Positions 43,239 to 52,566 of a DNA stretch of 64,000 bases are shown in pieces; within the stretch, counting starts at the first letter, position 1; each line of letters opens with the position of its first letter. This stretch comes from Tetragenococcus osmophilus (GTDB lineage: Bacteria; Bacillota; Bacilli; Lactobacillales; Enterococcaceae). The stretch spans positions 744,001-808,000 of the forward strand of contig NZ_CP027783.1 in the NCBI RefSeq assembly GCF_003795125.1, read 5' to 3'. Both the position numbers and the translations under genes were made by a program. The notes under the pieces were generated by a model that was given only the letters and a program-made list of their open reading frames with translations, ran no database searches and had not been told where the DNA came from.

Positions 43239-45899
43239 TTAAAATTTAATAACTGATTGGTTAAATTTTTGATAATAACTTGCCATTTCTTTATCTGAAG
43301 ATAAACAAATAACTTGATAATTTTCTCCAAAATCACTAAGCAATTTCGCTAAATTCTCTTTTCTTTTGCTATCGTAATGAAGCCACCCATCATCAATAAT
43401 AACTGGTGAAACACTACGCTCTTTTTGCATAAAAAGATACGCAAAACGGATCGCCATAATCAGTTGATCTTTCGTCCCTGTCGATAGTTCATAGATTGCA
43501 AAATCTTCCTCTTGGGAAGAAACATGAATGACTCCACCATCTAACGTCACTTTTTGGTAACGCTGGTCAGTTAATAAGGCAAAATAACGAGTAGTTTGCT
43601 TAAGTAACTGTGGTAATTGCTGTTCTGATAACTCAGTTGCCAAGTCACTTAAAAAAGCAATGAGCATCTGATTCGTGCTCCATTTCAAAGCTGTTTCATG
43701 AATTTCCGATAACATTCGATTTTCTTCTTGGTATAATGCATCTAGTGTGCCATTTTTTTGTAAATGTTCTACTTGTAACTGTAATCGTTGCTTTTCTTCA
43801 AGTAACTGGTTAACTTTTTCTTGGAGCTCCTCTTGTTTGGCTTTTTTTTCAGCTAAATATTGCTCCAATTGTGAAAAGGTAATATCTTCAGGAAAAATTG
43901 GCTGTAAAATAGCAGCTAATTCTTCTTTTCTCGCTAATTTTTTTTGTGTAGTTTCCCACTGTTTCAACCATAATGGAATCTCTGTAGGTTGCTCTAATCC
44001 GAATTTCTCCAATAGAGTAGAATAATCAGCAAATAAATTATTTCGTTCTTCCTTATGCTGTTTTAATTGCTGAGCAAGTAAAGTACTAGGCTGTTGCAAG
44101 CGATTCATTTTCGTTTCTTGCATCTGAGAAGCAAATTTTTCGACCACTTCTTTTTTTTCTTGTAACTCTTTATTAGCTAGTGGAACCCACTCTGTTAAAA
44201 ATTGAAAGCGAGATTCTAATTCATTTCTTTGCTCTTGCAAAGCTGCCCCTTGTTTTTGTAAGGAAGTATAATCTGAAGCTGCTTTTTCATAGCTTTCTTC
44301 ATCATTACAATACGTTTGAATCAACTGACGCCAATCTTGCGCAGCATCTGTAGTCTTGAAAGTACTTTTTAGCTTTTCTTCATACTCTCGTACTTGTTGT
44401 TGCAGTATTTTTAGATTTTCTTCTTCTTTAGCTATCTCTTCTGCATAAGAATCCAGCTGCAATAACTTTTCTTGCCAAGAAGGTTTGACATTTGCAGAGG
44501 GGTTCTTGTGTTTATAACTTTTTACCGAGGCAGTACCTATACAAATTATACCTATTACAAAAGCAATAAAATTAAATGGCATCGCTAAAAAGAAACCAAC
44601 AAGTACAGCCGCAATACCCAAACCAGAGATAAGGAAGGAAGAGTTTTTTTGAGTGTTACTAGGATTTAATAATTCAGGATACTTTTGCTCTAACTGATCT
44701 ACTTCTTCTCCAATTGACTGCTTTCTTTCTTTTAACCACTGAATCTGTAATTTTTTTTGATTTAATTGCTCATTTAATTGTTCCATATTATTTACAATTG
44801 TTTCAATAGAGCTACTTAGTTTTTGCGGAGGGGTTTGATCTGACCATCCCCACTTCTTTTGCAAGGAAGAAAGCATATGTTCAAGCTCTTCTTTTTCCTG
44901 AAAGTACTTTTGCTCATTATCAATTAACCGCATAATAGGAACATCTAAACGTAATAAATCTTGTATTTCTTTTTCATGATCTAAATAAAAGAAATAACGA
45001 TCTGACTCCTGCCCTTGTTCAAGCTGTGCTAACTCATCTTCTTTTTTCTGAATTTTTTCAGTAAGATTTTGATATTCATGGTAAAATTCCCGAAGCTCTT
45101 TTTCTTCTTGTTCTGTTACCTCACTTTTTTTCATAGCACGTAGTTCATTCCATTCTTCATACAATGACCAGTGCGATTTTTTTTGATTTAAATCTTTCTC
45201 TTCTGTCTGCAATTTTTTCTGCTCGGTAGATAAAGAATGTAACTTTTGATCAAAATTTGAAATCTGTTGATAGGCTTTTTGAACATTTTTTTCTTCAGCT
45301 TCTTGTTGCTGTATTGTTTCTCTTAATTGCTGCCATTTTTTTAACTGCTGATTCAGTGTTAATTTTTTAGCTCGTGGTTTAAACAGTCGTTGGTTTTCTT
45401 TTTGATAGCTTTGTATTTTTTCCATTAATTGTTGGCTACCCGTAATTCCCAAAGATATTAAAGAAGATTGTAATTCTTCTTCTTGTAAGTGGTCAATTTG
45501 GGAAAGTTGTTCTTGTTGAAAAGTAAAAACTTCTTGAAAAACCGACTTATTCAAAGGAGCCAGAATTTCTTCTAAAAGTTTTCCATCTTTTTCTTCTCCA
45601 CCAATAATTAATTTCGCTTTTCCTCGGTTCACTTTGCGGTAGCGCTCGATCATTATTTGTCCATAAGGCTCGACGATAAGCCAAAGTCTTCCACCATATG
45701 CCGTACCATCTCGTGGGGTATAGTCTCTTTTTTTACTACTTTTTTTGGGAAAGCCAAAAAGCATTGCCAAAATAAATTGGTAGAGTGTCGACTTGCCTAC
45801 TTCATTTTCACCAAAAAAAAGCTGATTACCAGACAAAAATTCAAATACTTGATTACGATAATGCCCAAATCCCGTAATTTCAGCTTTCCTTAATTCCAT
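43239..45899 (-). CDS. yhaN: SbcC/Rad50-like ATPase YhaN
   Basis: The 886-residue SMC/Rad50-type protein has Walker A F-F-G-E-N-E-V-G-K-S-T near residue 28, long coiled coils (about 170-380 and 480-740) and a C-terminal ABC signature and Walker B region (S-T-G-T-K-D-Q, V-I-I-D-D-G-W). Between the coils there are two hydrophobic segments (about 420-455, with F-L-A-M-P-F-N-F-I-A-F-V) that suggest a membrane hairpin, seen in YhaN and not in SbcC. It should partner YhaO, whose gene overlaps it by 20 bp, in DNA end processing. Confidence 0.9.
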   Translation of the reverse strand: MELRKAEITGFGHYRNQVFEFLSGNQLFFGENEVGKSTLYQFILAMLFGFPKKSSKKRDYTPRDGTAYGGRLWLIVEPYGQIMIERYRKVNRGKAKLIIGGEEKDGKLLEEILAPLNKSVFQEVFTFQQEQLSQIDHLQEEELQSSLISLGITGSQQLMEKIQSYQKENQRLFKPRAKKLTLNQQLKKWQQLRETIQQQEAEEKNVQKAYQQISNFDQKLHSLSTEQKKLQTEEKDLNQKKSHWSLYEEWNELRAMKKSEVTEQEEKELREFYHEYQNLTEKIQKKEDELAQLEQGQESDRYFFYLDHEKEIQDLLRLDVPIMRLIDNEQKYFQEKEELEHMLSSLQKKWGWSDQTPPQKLSSSIETIVNNMEQLNEQLNQKKLQIQWLKERKQSIGEEVDQLEQKYPELLNPSNTQKNSSFLISGLGIAAVLVGFFLAMPFNFIAFVIGIICIGTASVKSYKHKNPSANVKPSWQEKLLQLDSYAEEIAKEEENLKILQQQVREYEEKLKSTFKTTDAAQDWRQLIQTYCNDEESYEKAASDYTSLQKQGAALQEQRNELESRFQFLTEWVPLANKELQEKKEVVEKFASQMQETKMNRLQQPSTLLAQQLKQHKEERNNLFADYSTLLEKFGLEQPTEIPLWLKQWETTQKKLARKEELAAILQPIFPEDITFSQLEQYLAEKKAKQEELQEKVNQLLEEKQRLQLQVEHLQKNGTLDALYQEENRMLSEIHETALKWSTNQMLIAFLSDLATELSEQQLPQLLKQTTRYFALLTDQRYQKVTLDGGVIHVSSQEEDFAIYELSTGTKDQLIMAIRFAYLFMQKERSVSPVIIDDGWLHYDSKRKENLAKLLSDFGENYQVICLSSDKEMASYYQKFNQSVIKF

Positions 45900-47085
45900 C
45901 TAGTTTCCTCCAACTAAATTCACTTTTTAATTCTTTCTTCATCTGTGCAAAGGATTCTTCTTGTAATTGATCCAATGAAAGAGCTTGCTGAGCCTGTGGA
46001 TAGTTAATCAACTCATTGATTGTTTCAAAAAATACATCTTGTTGTTGATATGTAGCTAGTAGATGTTCAAGTAGTTCTTCCTCAGCAGAAACAGTTATTT
46101 TTTCACTCGTTGTTTCTTCTCTTATGTCAATTTGATATACCAACTGTTGAAAATGGTGCTTTTCTAAATAATCATTAACATAATCGAGTAATTCTAACAT
46201 TTCTCTGTCTTGCAACCAATTTTGTGGTAAAAGTTCTGTATTTTTTAAGTATAACTTAACCAAGGCTTTTTCTGAAGATTCAAAAGAAGCAATGATATTA
46301 TCTAAAACGGCTTTTTGTCGTTGTATTCCAGATAAAGAAACTTCTCTTTTTTTCCACTGGATGGCAGAAACATCTTTAGTTTGCCATGTTGTACTTCCTT
46401 TGTTTACTGTTACAAGTTTAACCCCTGTTTGTTCTTCTTTTTGCGTATGACCTTGGGGTGTCCCAGCATATAAAATAGCTGCTTTTTCAGAAAGAACTGT
46501 CGGGACATGAATGTGGCCCAGCGCCCAGTAGTCATAGTTTTTACGTTTCATTTCTTGTATTTGGAAAGGAGCAAAGTTCTCACTTGCCATATCCCCATGA
46601 TACATACCTAAGTGATAGTCCGCTTGTTTTTGCGGAAATTCCCCTACTTTTGTTTGCTTCATCTGTGGATGTAAATAACTAAAGCCACTAATAGCGTATG
46701 ATTCTCCATCTTTTGTATAACCAGTAGCCGTTTGAACACTTTCGTCTTTAAAAAGATGAACATTTACAGGAAAGTCAAACCAATACCGTTCTTTTTCATA
46801 AAAATCGTGGTTTCCAAAAATCACATAAACTGGTATATTTTTTTCATTTAATCGTTCCATTTGTTGAAAAAATTGTTGTTGAGTTTTCAGAGTAGGACGA
46901 TTTTGATGAAAAGTATCTCCAGCAAAAAGCAAAAAATCAACCGATTCTTTGATAGCAAGCTCCACAATATTATAAAGAACTTGTTCATTTTCCCTAGGTA
47001 ACTCTTTTGCTTTATCCGTAATTAAGTGCAATCCTTCAAAAGAACGATCAAAATGTAAATCCGCACAATGTATAAAACGTAACAT
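45880..47085 (-). CDS. yhaO: SbcD/Mre11-like nuclease YhaO
   Basis: A calcineurin-like metallophosphoesterase of 401 residues. Metal motifs: F-I-H-C-A-D-L-H-F-D at the N-terminus, F-A-G-D-T-F-H-Q-N, F-G-N-H-D-F and Y-H-G-D-M/L-G-H-I-H-V. It resembles Mre11/SbcD, and it overlaps yhaN, its SbcC-like partner. The yhaO-yhaN-yhaM set combines DNA-end nuclease, ATPase and RNase, as in Bacillus. Confidence 0.92.
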   Translation of the reverse strand: MLRFIHCADLHFDRSFEGLHLITDKAKELPRENEQVLYNIVELAIKESVDFLLFAGDTFHQNRPTLKTQQQFFQQMERLNEKNIPVYVIFGNHDFYEKERYWFDFPVNVHLFKDESVQTATGYTKDGESYAISGFSYLHPQMKQTKVGEFPQKQADYHLGMYHGDMASENFAPFQIQEMKRKNYDYWALGHIHVPTVLSEKAAILYAGTPQGHTQKEEQTGVKLVTVNKGSTTWQTKDVSAIQWKKREVSLSGIQRQKAVLDNIIASFESSEKALVKLYLKNTELLPQNWLQDREMLELLDYVNDYLEKHHFQQLVYQIDIREETTSEKITVSAEEELLEHLLATYQQQDVFFETINELINYPQAQQALSLDQLQEESFAQMKKELKSEFSWRKLDGIKES

Positions 47086-47235
47086 AGCAAACCTCCTTTG
47101 CCCTTTATTTTAGCATTTTTTTATTTAGAAGTCAGCAAAAAGCGAACAAACTTTCGCTTTTATAATTAAAAATACTATTAAAAAATAAACTATCGTTTTT
47201 TATGAAAAAATATGATAAGATTTTACCTAGGGAAT

Positions 47236-47254
47236 TCTTCGGTAAGACCGAGGA
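47236..47254 (+). promoter_or_regulatory. Small hairpin in the leader of the DUF536-like gene
   Basis: TCTTCGGT pairs with ACCGAGGA around a 3-base loop, 30 bp upstream of the ATG. It has no T tail. Confidence 0.4.
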
Positions 47255-47283
47255 TATTAATGAAATAAAAGGGGAATTGCACT

Positions 47284-47847
47284 ATGTCAGAGGAGACAAA
47301 AAAAACACTAACTCAATTAGCAAATGAATTAAATGTATCACGAGACAAAATTATTTATCGTTATAAAAAGCTACCAGAAGAAGATTATTTTAAAGAAAAT
47401 AATACAATTTATTTACTTAATTCTGGTATCCAAAAAATTGTTGATGACTTAGGAGACGACATTAAAGAAGATCAAGAAGAAAACAATGAGGAGACACAAG
47501 TAAACCCTTCTTTCGACTACCTGATTGATCAATTAAATAGAAAAGATGAACAAATTGACCAATTACATAAGTTAGTTGATCAACAACAACAGTTAAACGC
47601 TGAAGATAAAAAAATAATAAAAGAATTACGCCAATACACCTCGCTTGAAGCGCCTAAAGAAGATACTGATACTACAGAAAATGAGGAATTTGACGAAAAA
47701 CTACAACAAAAAGATGAACAACTTACGCAATTGCAAAAACAGTTAGAGCAAACTGAAACAATGCAGCAAGAAAAAGAAGCGTTGGAAAGTGAACTAGCTT
47801 CTTTAAAACAGCAAAAAAATAAAAAATGGTATCAATTCTGGAAATAA
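47284..47847 (+). CDS. DUF536-like HTH/coiled-coil protein
   Basis: The 187-residue protein has an N-terminal helix-turn-helix-like part (T-L-T-Q-L-A-N-E-L-N-V-S-R-D-K-I) similar to that in DUF536 proteins, then L-I-D-Q-L-N-R-K-D-E-Q-I-D-Q-L and long Gln/Glu/Lys coils (about 75-180), ending in the aromatic K-W-Y-Q-F-W-K. Proteins of this shape are best known from rep regions of Gram-positive plasmids. Here it stands alone on the chromosome, divergent from yhaO, with its own leader. Function not known; DNA binding is inferred. Confidence 0.75.
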   Translation: MSEETKKTLTQLANELNVSRDKIIYRYKKLPEEDYFKENNTIYLLNSGIQKIVDDLGDDIKEDQEENNEETQVNPSFDYLIDQLNRKDEQIDQLHKLVDQQQQLNAEDKKIIKELRQYTSLEAPKEDTDTTENEEFDEKLQQKDEQLTQLQKQLEQTETMQQEKEALESELASLKQQKNKKWYQFWK

Positions 47848-47918
47848 CGAGAAATAAAATGATCCACTATTTTTTAATGAAAAATTATTGTATATAATCT
47901 TGATTGAATACATATCTA

Positions 47919-47966
47919 AGTAACACCTAAGTACTCCCTCGGGTCTATTTAGGTGTTACTTAGGTA
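47919..47966. repeat. Long inverted repeat downstream of the DUF536-like gene
   Basis: CTAAGTAACACCTAA pairs with TTAGGTGTTACTTAG over 15 bp around an 18-base loop. The T tail is poor (GTATAAAAAAC follows), so it may be a weak terminator or a protein site. The next hairpin begins 5 bp later. Confidence 0.65.
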
Positions 47967-47968
47967 TA

Positions 47969-48037
47969 AAAAACTGGGATAAGCTTTTGAATAATGATGA
48001 TAAACAATCATCTATTAAAGCTTTCCCAGTTTTCTTA
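47969..48037 (-). terminator. Terminator of the YheA-like gene
   Basis: AAACTGGGA(A)AGCTTT pairs with AAAGCTTATCCCAGTTT across a long loop, followed by a T run on the minus strand. It ends 2 bp from the stop codon. Confidence 0.75.
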
Positions 48038-48039
48038 TA

Positions 48040-48381
48040 TTAACTTTCGTATAATTCTCTTAACGGAGTCATGATAACACGATTTAAATCATTAATTGTT
48101 GTGCTAAAAGCTTGTTCTTTTTGCATTAGATCATTGATCAATGGCTCTTGTTGTACTTTTCCAGCTAGTTCTTGTGCTTTTTGCGCATCTTCATCTGTCA
48201 TGTCTTCACCTTGAGACATTTTTTGTTGCAATTCTTGTTGGAAAGATTGGAATTCTTTAAATAAAAGATAAGCTGCTTCATTTTTTTTCAATTCAGCAAA
48301 AGAATCACTTAACTCTTTAAATTGATCTAATTCGCGAATTTCTCTTTCTAATTGATTCGCTGTATCATAAATATTTGCCAT
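48040..48381 (-). CDS. YheA/YlbF-family protein (UPF0342, DUF964)
   Basis: This 113-residue all-helical protein starts [16 protein letters not shown] and matches the YheA branch of the YlbF/YmcA family. Relatives YlbF and YmcA form the Y-complex with YaaT, which steers RNase Y; the YheA branch has no settled function. ATG at 48381 has AGGA 7 bases upstream; five residues of a longer reading are dropped. It is isolated between two terminators. Confidence 0.88.
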   Translation of the reverse strand: MANIYDTANQLEREIRELDQFKELSDSFAELKKNEAAYLLFKEFQSFQQELQQKMSQGEDMTDEDAQKAQELAGKVQQEPLINDLMQKEQAFSTTINDLNRVIMTPLRELYES

Positions 48382-48492
48382 AAAAATTTTCCTCACTTTT
48401 TCTTTATTTATTTTATTGTAACATGTTCAACTTTGATTGGCTAATCATTGTGAATCCAAATAAGAGATGTTAAATACTGTACAGATAGATAA

Positions 48493-48530
48493 ATTATTGG
48501 AGGCAACTTTTTAAATGTGCCTCCAATAAT
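48493..48530 (-). terminator. Terminator of the class A PBP gene
   Basis: A perfect 13-bp stem ATTATTGGAGGCA / TGCCTCCAATAAT, 12-base loop, with a short T-rich tail. It lies 65 bp past the stop. Confidence 0.7.
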
Positions 48531-48595
48531 GATAAAGGGGTATAGGATAAAAGTAGCCTTTATTTCTAAAATATTAATTCAATTAAATCTCATAC

Positions 48596-50749
48596 TTAAT
48601 TAAAACGCTCCTTAAAACCACGAATGAGGTCTTTTCCTCCTTCTTTTACTCGTTCACCGAATTCTCCAAGGCCTTCCTTAGCATCATCAGTAAATTGGTC
48701 AACTCCTTCTTGCCAACTTCCCTCATTTTCTTCTGAAGAATCGTCCGTATCCTCAGAAGAAGCTGTAACTTTGCCATCAGTGTTATAAGCATTAGCCACT
48801 TCAAATGAAGTATTATTACTATAAGGAAGCATGTTTTCAGCTTGAGCTTTAAAAACTTGACCGACAACTTCTCCGCTTGTACCACTGAAAGTATGTTCTT
48901 TATCTGCCTCTTCATAACCAAGCCAAGTAGAAATAACTGTATCCGGCGTATAACCAATAATCCATTGGTCATTGTTTTGTTCTGGATCATAATCCTTTTC
49001 TGTAGTTCCAGTCTTACCAGCCACTGTATATCCATACGGGTTAGCACTAGCAGCTGTTCCATTTGAAAATGTTCCCAAAAGCATACTATTCATTTCATTT
49101 GAAGTTTCTTTTGAAATAATTTTTTCACCTTTAGGTTTTGTATTATCAACAATTACAGCTCCATTAGCATCAACAATTTTAGTAATCAAATGGGGTTGAT
49201 ATAAAGTTCCTCCATTAGCAAAAGAGCTATAAGCTCCAGCCATTTCCATAGGAGACGTACCGTATTCTAGACCACCTAACGCTAGCCCGTAATATTGGTC
49301 TGATTTTGTCAGATCAAGTCCGAATTCTTCCACCTTATTATAACCTTTGCTTATTCCCATCTCATGTAATAACCAAACAGCTGGTAAATTTAGGCTTTCC
49401 GCCACTGCTTGGTACATAGGAACTTCACCTGAATAATCGCCACTATAATTTTTCGCATCATAATAATCTTGTGGCTCATCTTTTAAGACGCTATCAGGCA
49501 TATACCCTGCTTCAAGCGCTGGCGTATAAACACTCAGAGGTTTTATCGTTGAGCCAGGCGAACGTTGCATATCCGTAGCAAAATTAAATCCTCTAAAGGT
49601 GTGCTCTCCACGTCTACCTACTACAGCTTGGATCCCCCCTGTGTTAGGATCAACAGCTACTGACCCAGATTGGACCATCGTTCCATCTGAAGCATCACTA
49701 GGGAAATACCCATTATTATCATAAACTTCTTGCATCCCATCTTGAAAGTTCATATCAAGAGCAGTATAAACTTTATAACCACGATTCATTAAATCATCTG
49801 CTTTAATATCATACTTTTCTTCCGCTTCTTCAATTACCGCATCAAAATAATAAGGATATTGATAACCTTCATCTTCTTGTTGATAAGTATCATTCACTAA
49901 GCTATCCATTGCCACTTGTTCTTCTTGTTGCGCATTTTCGGCGGACAACTTATCGTTATCTACCATTAATTGTAAGACCGTATCACGACGTGTACTTGCA
50001 TTTTCTGGGTTATCAATCGGGTTATATAAGGAAGGACCTTTTAACATTCCCGCAATTGTGGCTGATTCTCCTACGGTTAAATCAGTAGCATCGACACCAA
50101 AATATTTTCGGGCCGCATCTTGAACTCCCCAAACCCCATTACCGAAATAAGAGTTATTTAAATACATAGACATGATTTCATCTTTGCTATAATTTTTCTC
50201 GATTTCAATCGCTAAAAATAATTCTTTTGCTTTACGGTTAAAGGTTTGATCAAGTGATAAATAAGCATTTTTAGCTAACTGTTGAGTAATTGTGCTCCCA
50301 CCGCCACCAGAAGCGTTCCTTCTGATAACCATACGTAAACCAGCACGTGCGATTCCTTTAATATCAAAACCATGATGCTGATAAAAATTACGATCTTCAG
50401 TCGAAACCACGGCGTCCACCACATGAGGAGACATATCTTTTACCTCAACATAAGTTCCCTTTTGTGAAGATACACTGCCTGCCTCGTTCTCATCTTTATC
50501 ATAAATTACTGTCTCTTCTTGTAATCCTGCTTTTAATTCCTGGACCTTCGTTGTTTTAGCTATGTAAAAAAGGTAAACGCTCATGACTAAGACAACAATT
50601 AGCCCCAATAATAATAGTATTTTATTGACATGATATTTCTTCCAAATTCGCTTGCGCCAGTGATGAAACTGTACAAGGTATGGTTTCAGCCATGCCCAAA
50701 ATGACGATAGATACTTTTTTATCGTACTAAAAAAGCGCTGAAAATCCAT
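48596..50749 (-). CDS. Class A penicillin-binding protein (PBP2a/PbpF type)
   Basis: A bifunctional peptidoglycan glycosyltransferase/transpeptidase of 717 residues. A basic cytosolic N-terminus and one transmembrane segment (about 44-64) precede GT51 (S-T-E-D-R-N-F-Y-Q-H-H-G-F-D, catalytic Glu near 118, and G-G-S-T-I-T-Q-Q-L-A-K-N). The transpeptidase has S-T-I-K-P, S-L-N and K-T-G-T-T. The C-terminal tail of about 70 residues is acidic, Ser-rich, then amphipathic. It is monocistronic. It likely uses the amidated, Lys-type precursors made by MurE and MurT/GatD. Confidence 0.93.
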   Translation of the reverse strand: MDFQRFFSTIKKYLSSFWAWLKPYLVQFHHWRKRIWKKYHVNKILLLLGLIVVLVMSVYLFYIAKTTKVQELKAGLQEETVIYDKDENEAGSVSSQKGTYVEVKDMSPHVVDAVVSTEDRNFYQHHGFDIKGIARAGLRMVIRRNASGGGGSTITQQLAKNAYLSLDQTFNRKAKELFLAIEIEKNYSKDEIMSMYLNNSYFGNGVWGVQDAARKYFGVDATDLTVGESATIAGMLKGPSLYNPIDNPENASTRRDTVLQLMVDNDKLSAENAQQEEQVAMDSLVNDTYQQEDEGYQYPYYFDAVIEEAEEKYDIKADDLMNRGYKVYTALDMNFQDGMQEVYDNNGYFPSDASDGTMVQSGSVAVDPNTGGIQAVVGRRGEHTFRGFNFATDMQRSPGSTIKPLSVYTPALEAGYMPDSVLKDEPQDYYDAKNYSGDYSGEVPMYQAVAESLNLPAVWLLHEMGISKGYNKVEEFGLDLTKSDQYYGLALGGLEYGTSPMEMAGAYSSFANGGTLYQPHLITKIVDANGAVIVDNTKPKGEKIISKETSNEMNSMLLGTFSNGTAASANPYGYTVAGKTGTTEKDYDPEQNNDQWIIGYTPDTVISTWLGYEEADKEHTFSGTSGEVVGQVFKAQAENMLPYSNNTSFEVANAYNTDGKVTASSEDTDDSSEENEGSWQEGVDQFTDDAKEGLGEFGERVKEGGKDLIRGFKERFN

Positions 50750-50926
50750 TGCTTTTCCCTCCTGCTAATCAGTGTAGCATATTTCTTTTTTGTACAAATA
50801 CTGCTTGCGATGTATTTTCATTTACGAATCTCATATATTTTATCATTTATCTTATCGAATTTGCTTACTTTTTTATTAAAAAAGCATTAAGCATGATACA
50901 ATAATGAGGTGGAAAGGAAGAATTAA

Positions 50927-51781
50927 ATGGAGTATTCAATAACTTTACCTGCTTTTCAAAAAACAATGACTTTGCGCGAACTATTAGAAAACGAATGGCT
51001 TGTCCCACGAAAAGTACGTCATTTTTTGCGAGTCCGTAGAAATGTTTGGCGAAATCATCAACCAATAAAATTTCATGAATACGTGTATGCTAACGACCTC
51101 ATCACTCTGCGAATTGAAGAAACAGACTATAACTATCAAAAAGTAAACAGCGGCGCAAAAGAAAATGTAAATATTTTATATGAAGACGAACACTTAATTG
51201 TACTCAACAAACCAGCTGGCGTAAAAACTCATCCTAACCAGCCAACAGAAACAAAGACACTTTTGAATGACTTAACTGCTTATTTATCTGAGCAAGGAAC
51301 ACAACCTTATGTTGTTCATCGTTTAGACATGGAAACGTCAGGCGTCATACTATTTGCTAAAAACCCCCTTGTTCTCCCTATCTTAGGTAGACTCTTAGAA
51401 AAAAAGAAAATTCACCGAGCTTACCAAGCGACCGTTTGGGGCAAATTATCAGCTAATCGTACCATTGATAAAAAAATTGGGCGTGATCGCCATGACCGAC
51501 GTAAACGTATCGTCGATCCAAAAGGTGGAAAACCTGCTAAGACTCAAGTAAAAGTCTACCAAACGCACAAAAACACAAGCGAAGTTTATTGCACACTTAC
51601 TACTGGTAGAACGCATCAAATACGTGTCCATCTAGCAAGTATTGGCCACCCAGTCGTGGGAGATCCATTATATCAAAATAAGAAGGCATCCCGATTGTAT
51701 TTACATGCTTATGAAATGGAATTATTCCACCCTTTTACTCAAGAACAGCTTAAAATAACTGCACAACCGGGGATTTGGTAA
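50927..51781 (+). CDS. RluA/RluD-family pseudouridine synthase
   Basis: It isomerises uridine in rRNA or tRNA. It has 284 residues with the catalytic Asp in V-V-H-R-L-D-M-E-T-S-G-V (about 130), the N-K-P-A-G-V-K-T-H-P motif and R-T-H-Q-I-R-V-H-L-A-S-I-G-H-P. An N-terminal part of about 80 residues replaces the S4 domain. The exact target position (for example U1911/1915/1917 or tRNA U32) cannot be told. It converges on an RsuA-type gene only 4 bp away, so the stops nearly touch. Confidence 0.9.
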   Translation: MEYSITLPAFQKTMTLRELLENEWLVPRKVRHFLRVRRNVWRNHQPIKFHEYVYANDLITLRIEETDYNYQKVNSGAKENVNILYEDEHLIVLNKPAGVKTHPNQPTETKTLLNDLTAYLSEQGTQPYVVHRLDMETSGVILFAKNPLVLPILGRLLEKKKIHRAYQATVWGKLSANRTIDKKIGRDRHDRRKRIVDPKGGKPAKTQVKVYQTHKNTSEVYCTLTTGRTHQIRVHLASIGHPVVGDPLYQNKKASRLYLHAYEMELFHPFTQEQLKITAQPGIW

Positions 51782-51785
51782 AATT

Positions 51786-52505
51786 TCACCTTTTCTCTAA
51801 CCGGGTGATTTCCTCTTCGGATAGTTCACGGTAGCTTCCAAGATCTAACTGCTCGTCTAGATATAATTGACCCATACGAATACGTTGTAAATACATAACT
51901 TCTTTCCCTAGTGTATGAACCATACGTTTTATTTGATGGAACTTTCCTTCTTGAAGGACTATGCGAGCGGTTGTTTCTTCATTTTCTTCATCGACTTCGT
52001 CAATTATCAATTCCGCCGGCAAACAAAGTTCGCCTCCATCAATTTGCATGCCGCTAGCAACGCGGCGAACATCTTCAGAGGTCATAATACCATCAATTTT
52101 AACTAAATATTCTTTTTCTATATGTTTTTTTGGCGAGAGTAAGCGATGAGAAAGTGCCCCATCATTAGTTATTATAAGTAAGCCTTCCGTGTCTTTATCC
52201 AATCGACCCACTGGGCTAAGATCCATACGAAAATCTTGGTCAGAAAAAATATCCAAAACAGTCGGTTCAAAATCATCAATCGTTGCCGTGATAACTCCTG
52301 CAGGCTTGTTAAGCATATAATAAAAATATTTTTGATAGACAACCTCTTCTCCATCTAAAGTCACATAATCCTCATATTCATCGACTTGACGTTTGTCTAC
52401 TGTTTCTATTTTTTCATTTACTGCTACTCGTTTATTTTTAATTAATTTTTTGACTTCTTTTCTGGTACCAAATCCCATATTTGCTAAATACTTATCTAAT
52501 CGCAA
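51786..52505 (-). CDS. RsuA-family 16S rRNA pseudouridine synthase
   Basis: The 239-residue protein has an N-terminal S4 RNA-binding domain (R-L-D-K-Y-L-A-N-M-G-F-G-T-R-K-E-V-K-K-L) and the RsuA catalytic core with G-R-L-D-K-D-T-E-G-L-L and K-x-Y-L-V-K. The start is TTG at 52505 with AGGAGG 6 bases upstream; an upstream reading to 52538 is rejected. It follows the MOP flippase gene by about 60 bp, a pairing found in Bacillus and lactic acid bacteria. Confidence 0.91.
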   Translation of the reverse strand: MRLDKYLANMGFGTRKEVKKLIKNKRVAVNEKIETVDKRQVDEYEDYVTLDGEEVVYQKYFYYMLNKPAGVITATIDDFEPTVLDIFSDQDFRMDLSPVGRLDKDTEGLLIITNDGALSHRLLSPKKHIEKEYLVKIDGIMTSEDVRRVASGMQIDGGELCLPAELIIDEVDEENEETTARIVLQEGKFHQIKRMVHTLGKEVMYLQRIRMGQLYLDEQLDLGSYRELSEEEITRLEKR

Positions 52506-52519
52506 TTTTTTCCTCCTAA

Positions 52520-52556
52520 AAGAAAGTTCGAAAACCAATACGATTTTCGAACTTAT
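52520..52556 (-). terminator. Hairpin between the flippase and RsuA genes
   Basis: AAGTTCGAAAA pairs with TTTTCGAACTT around a 10-base loop. The tail is TTCTTTT on the minus strand, so it may be a partial terminator that allows read-through. Confidence 0.55.
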
Positions 52557-52566
52557 CGATTCATAT

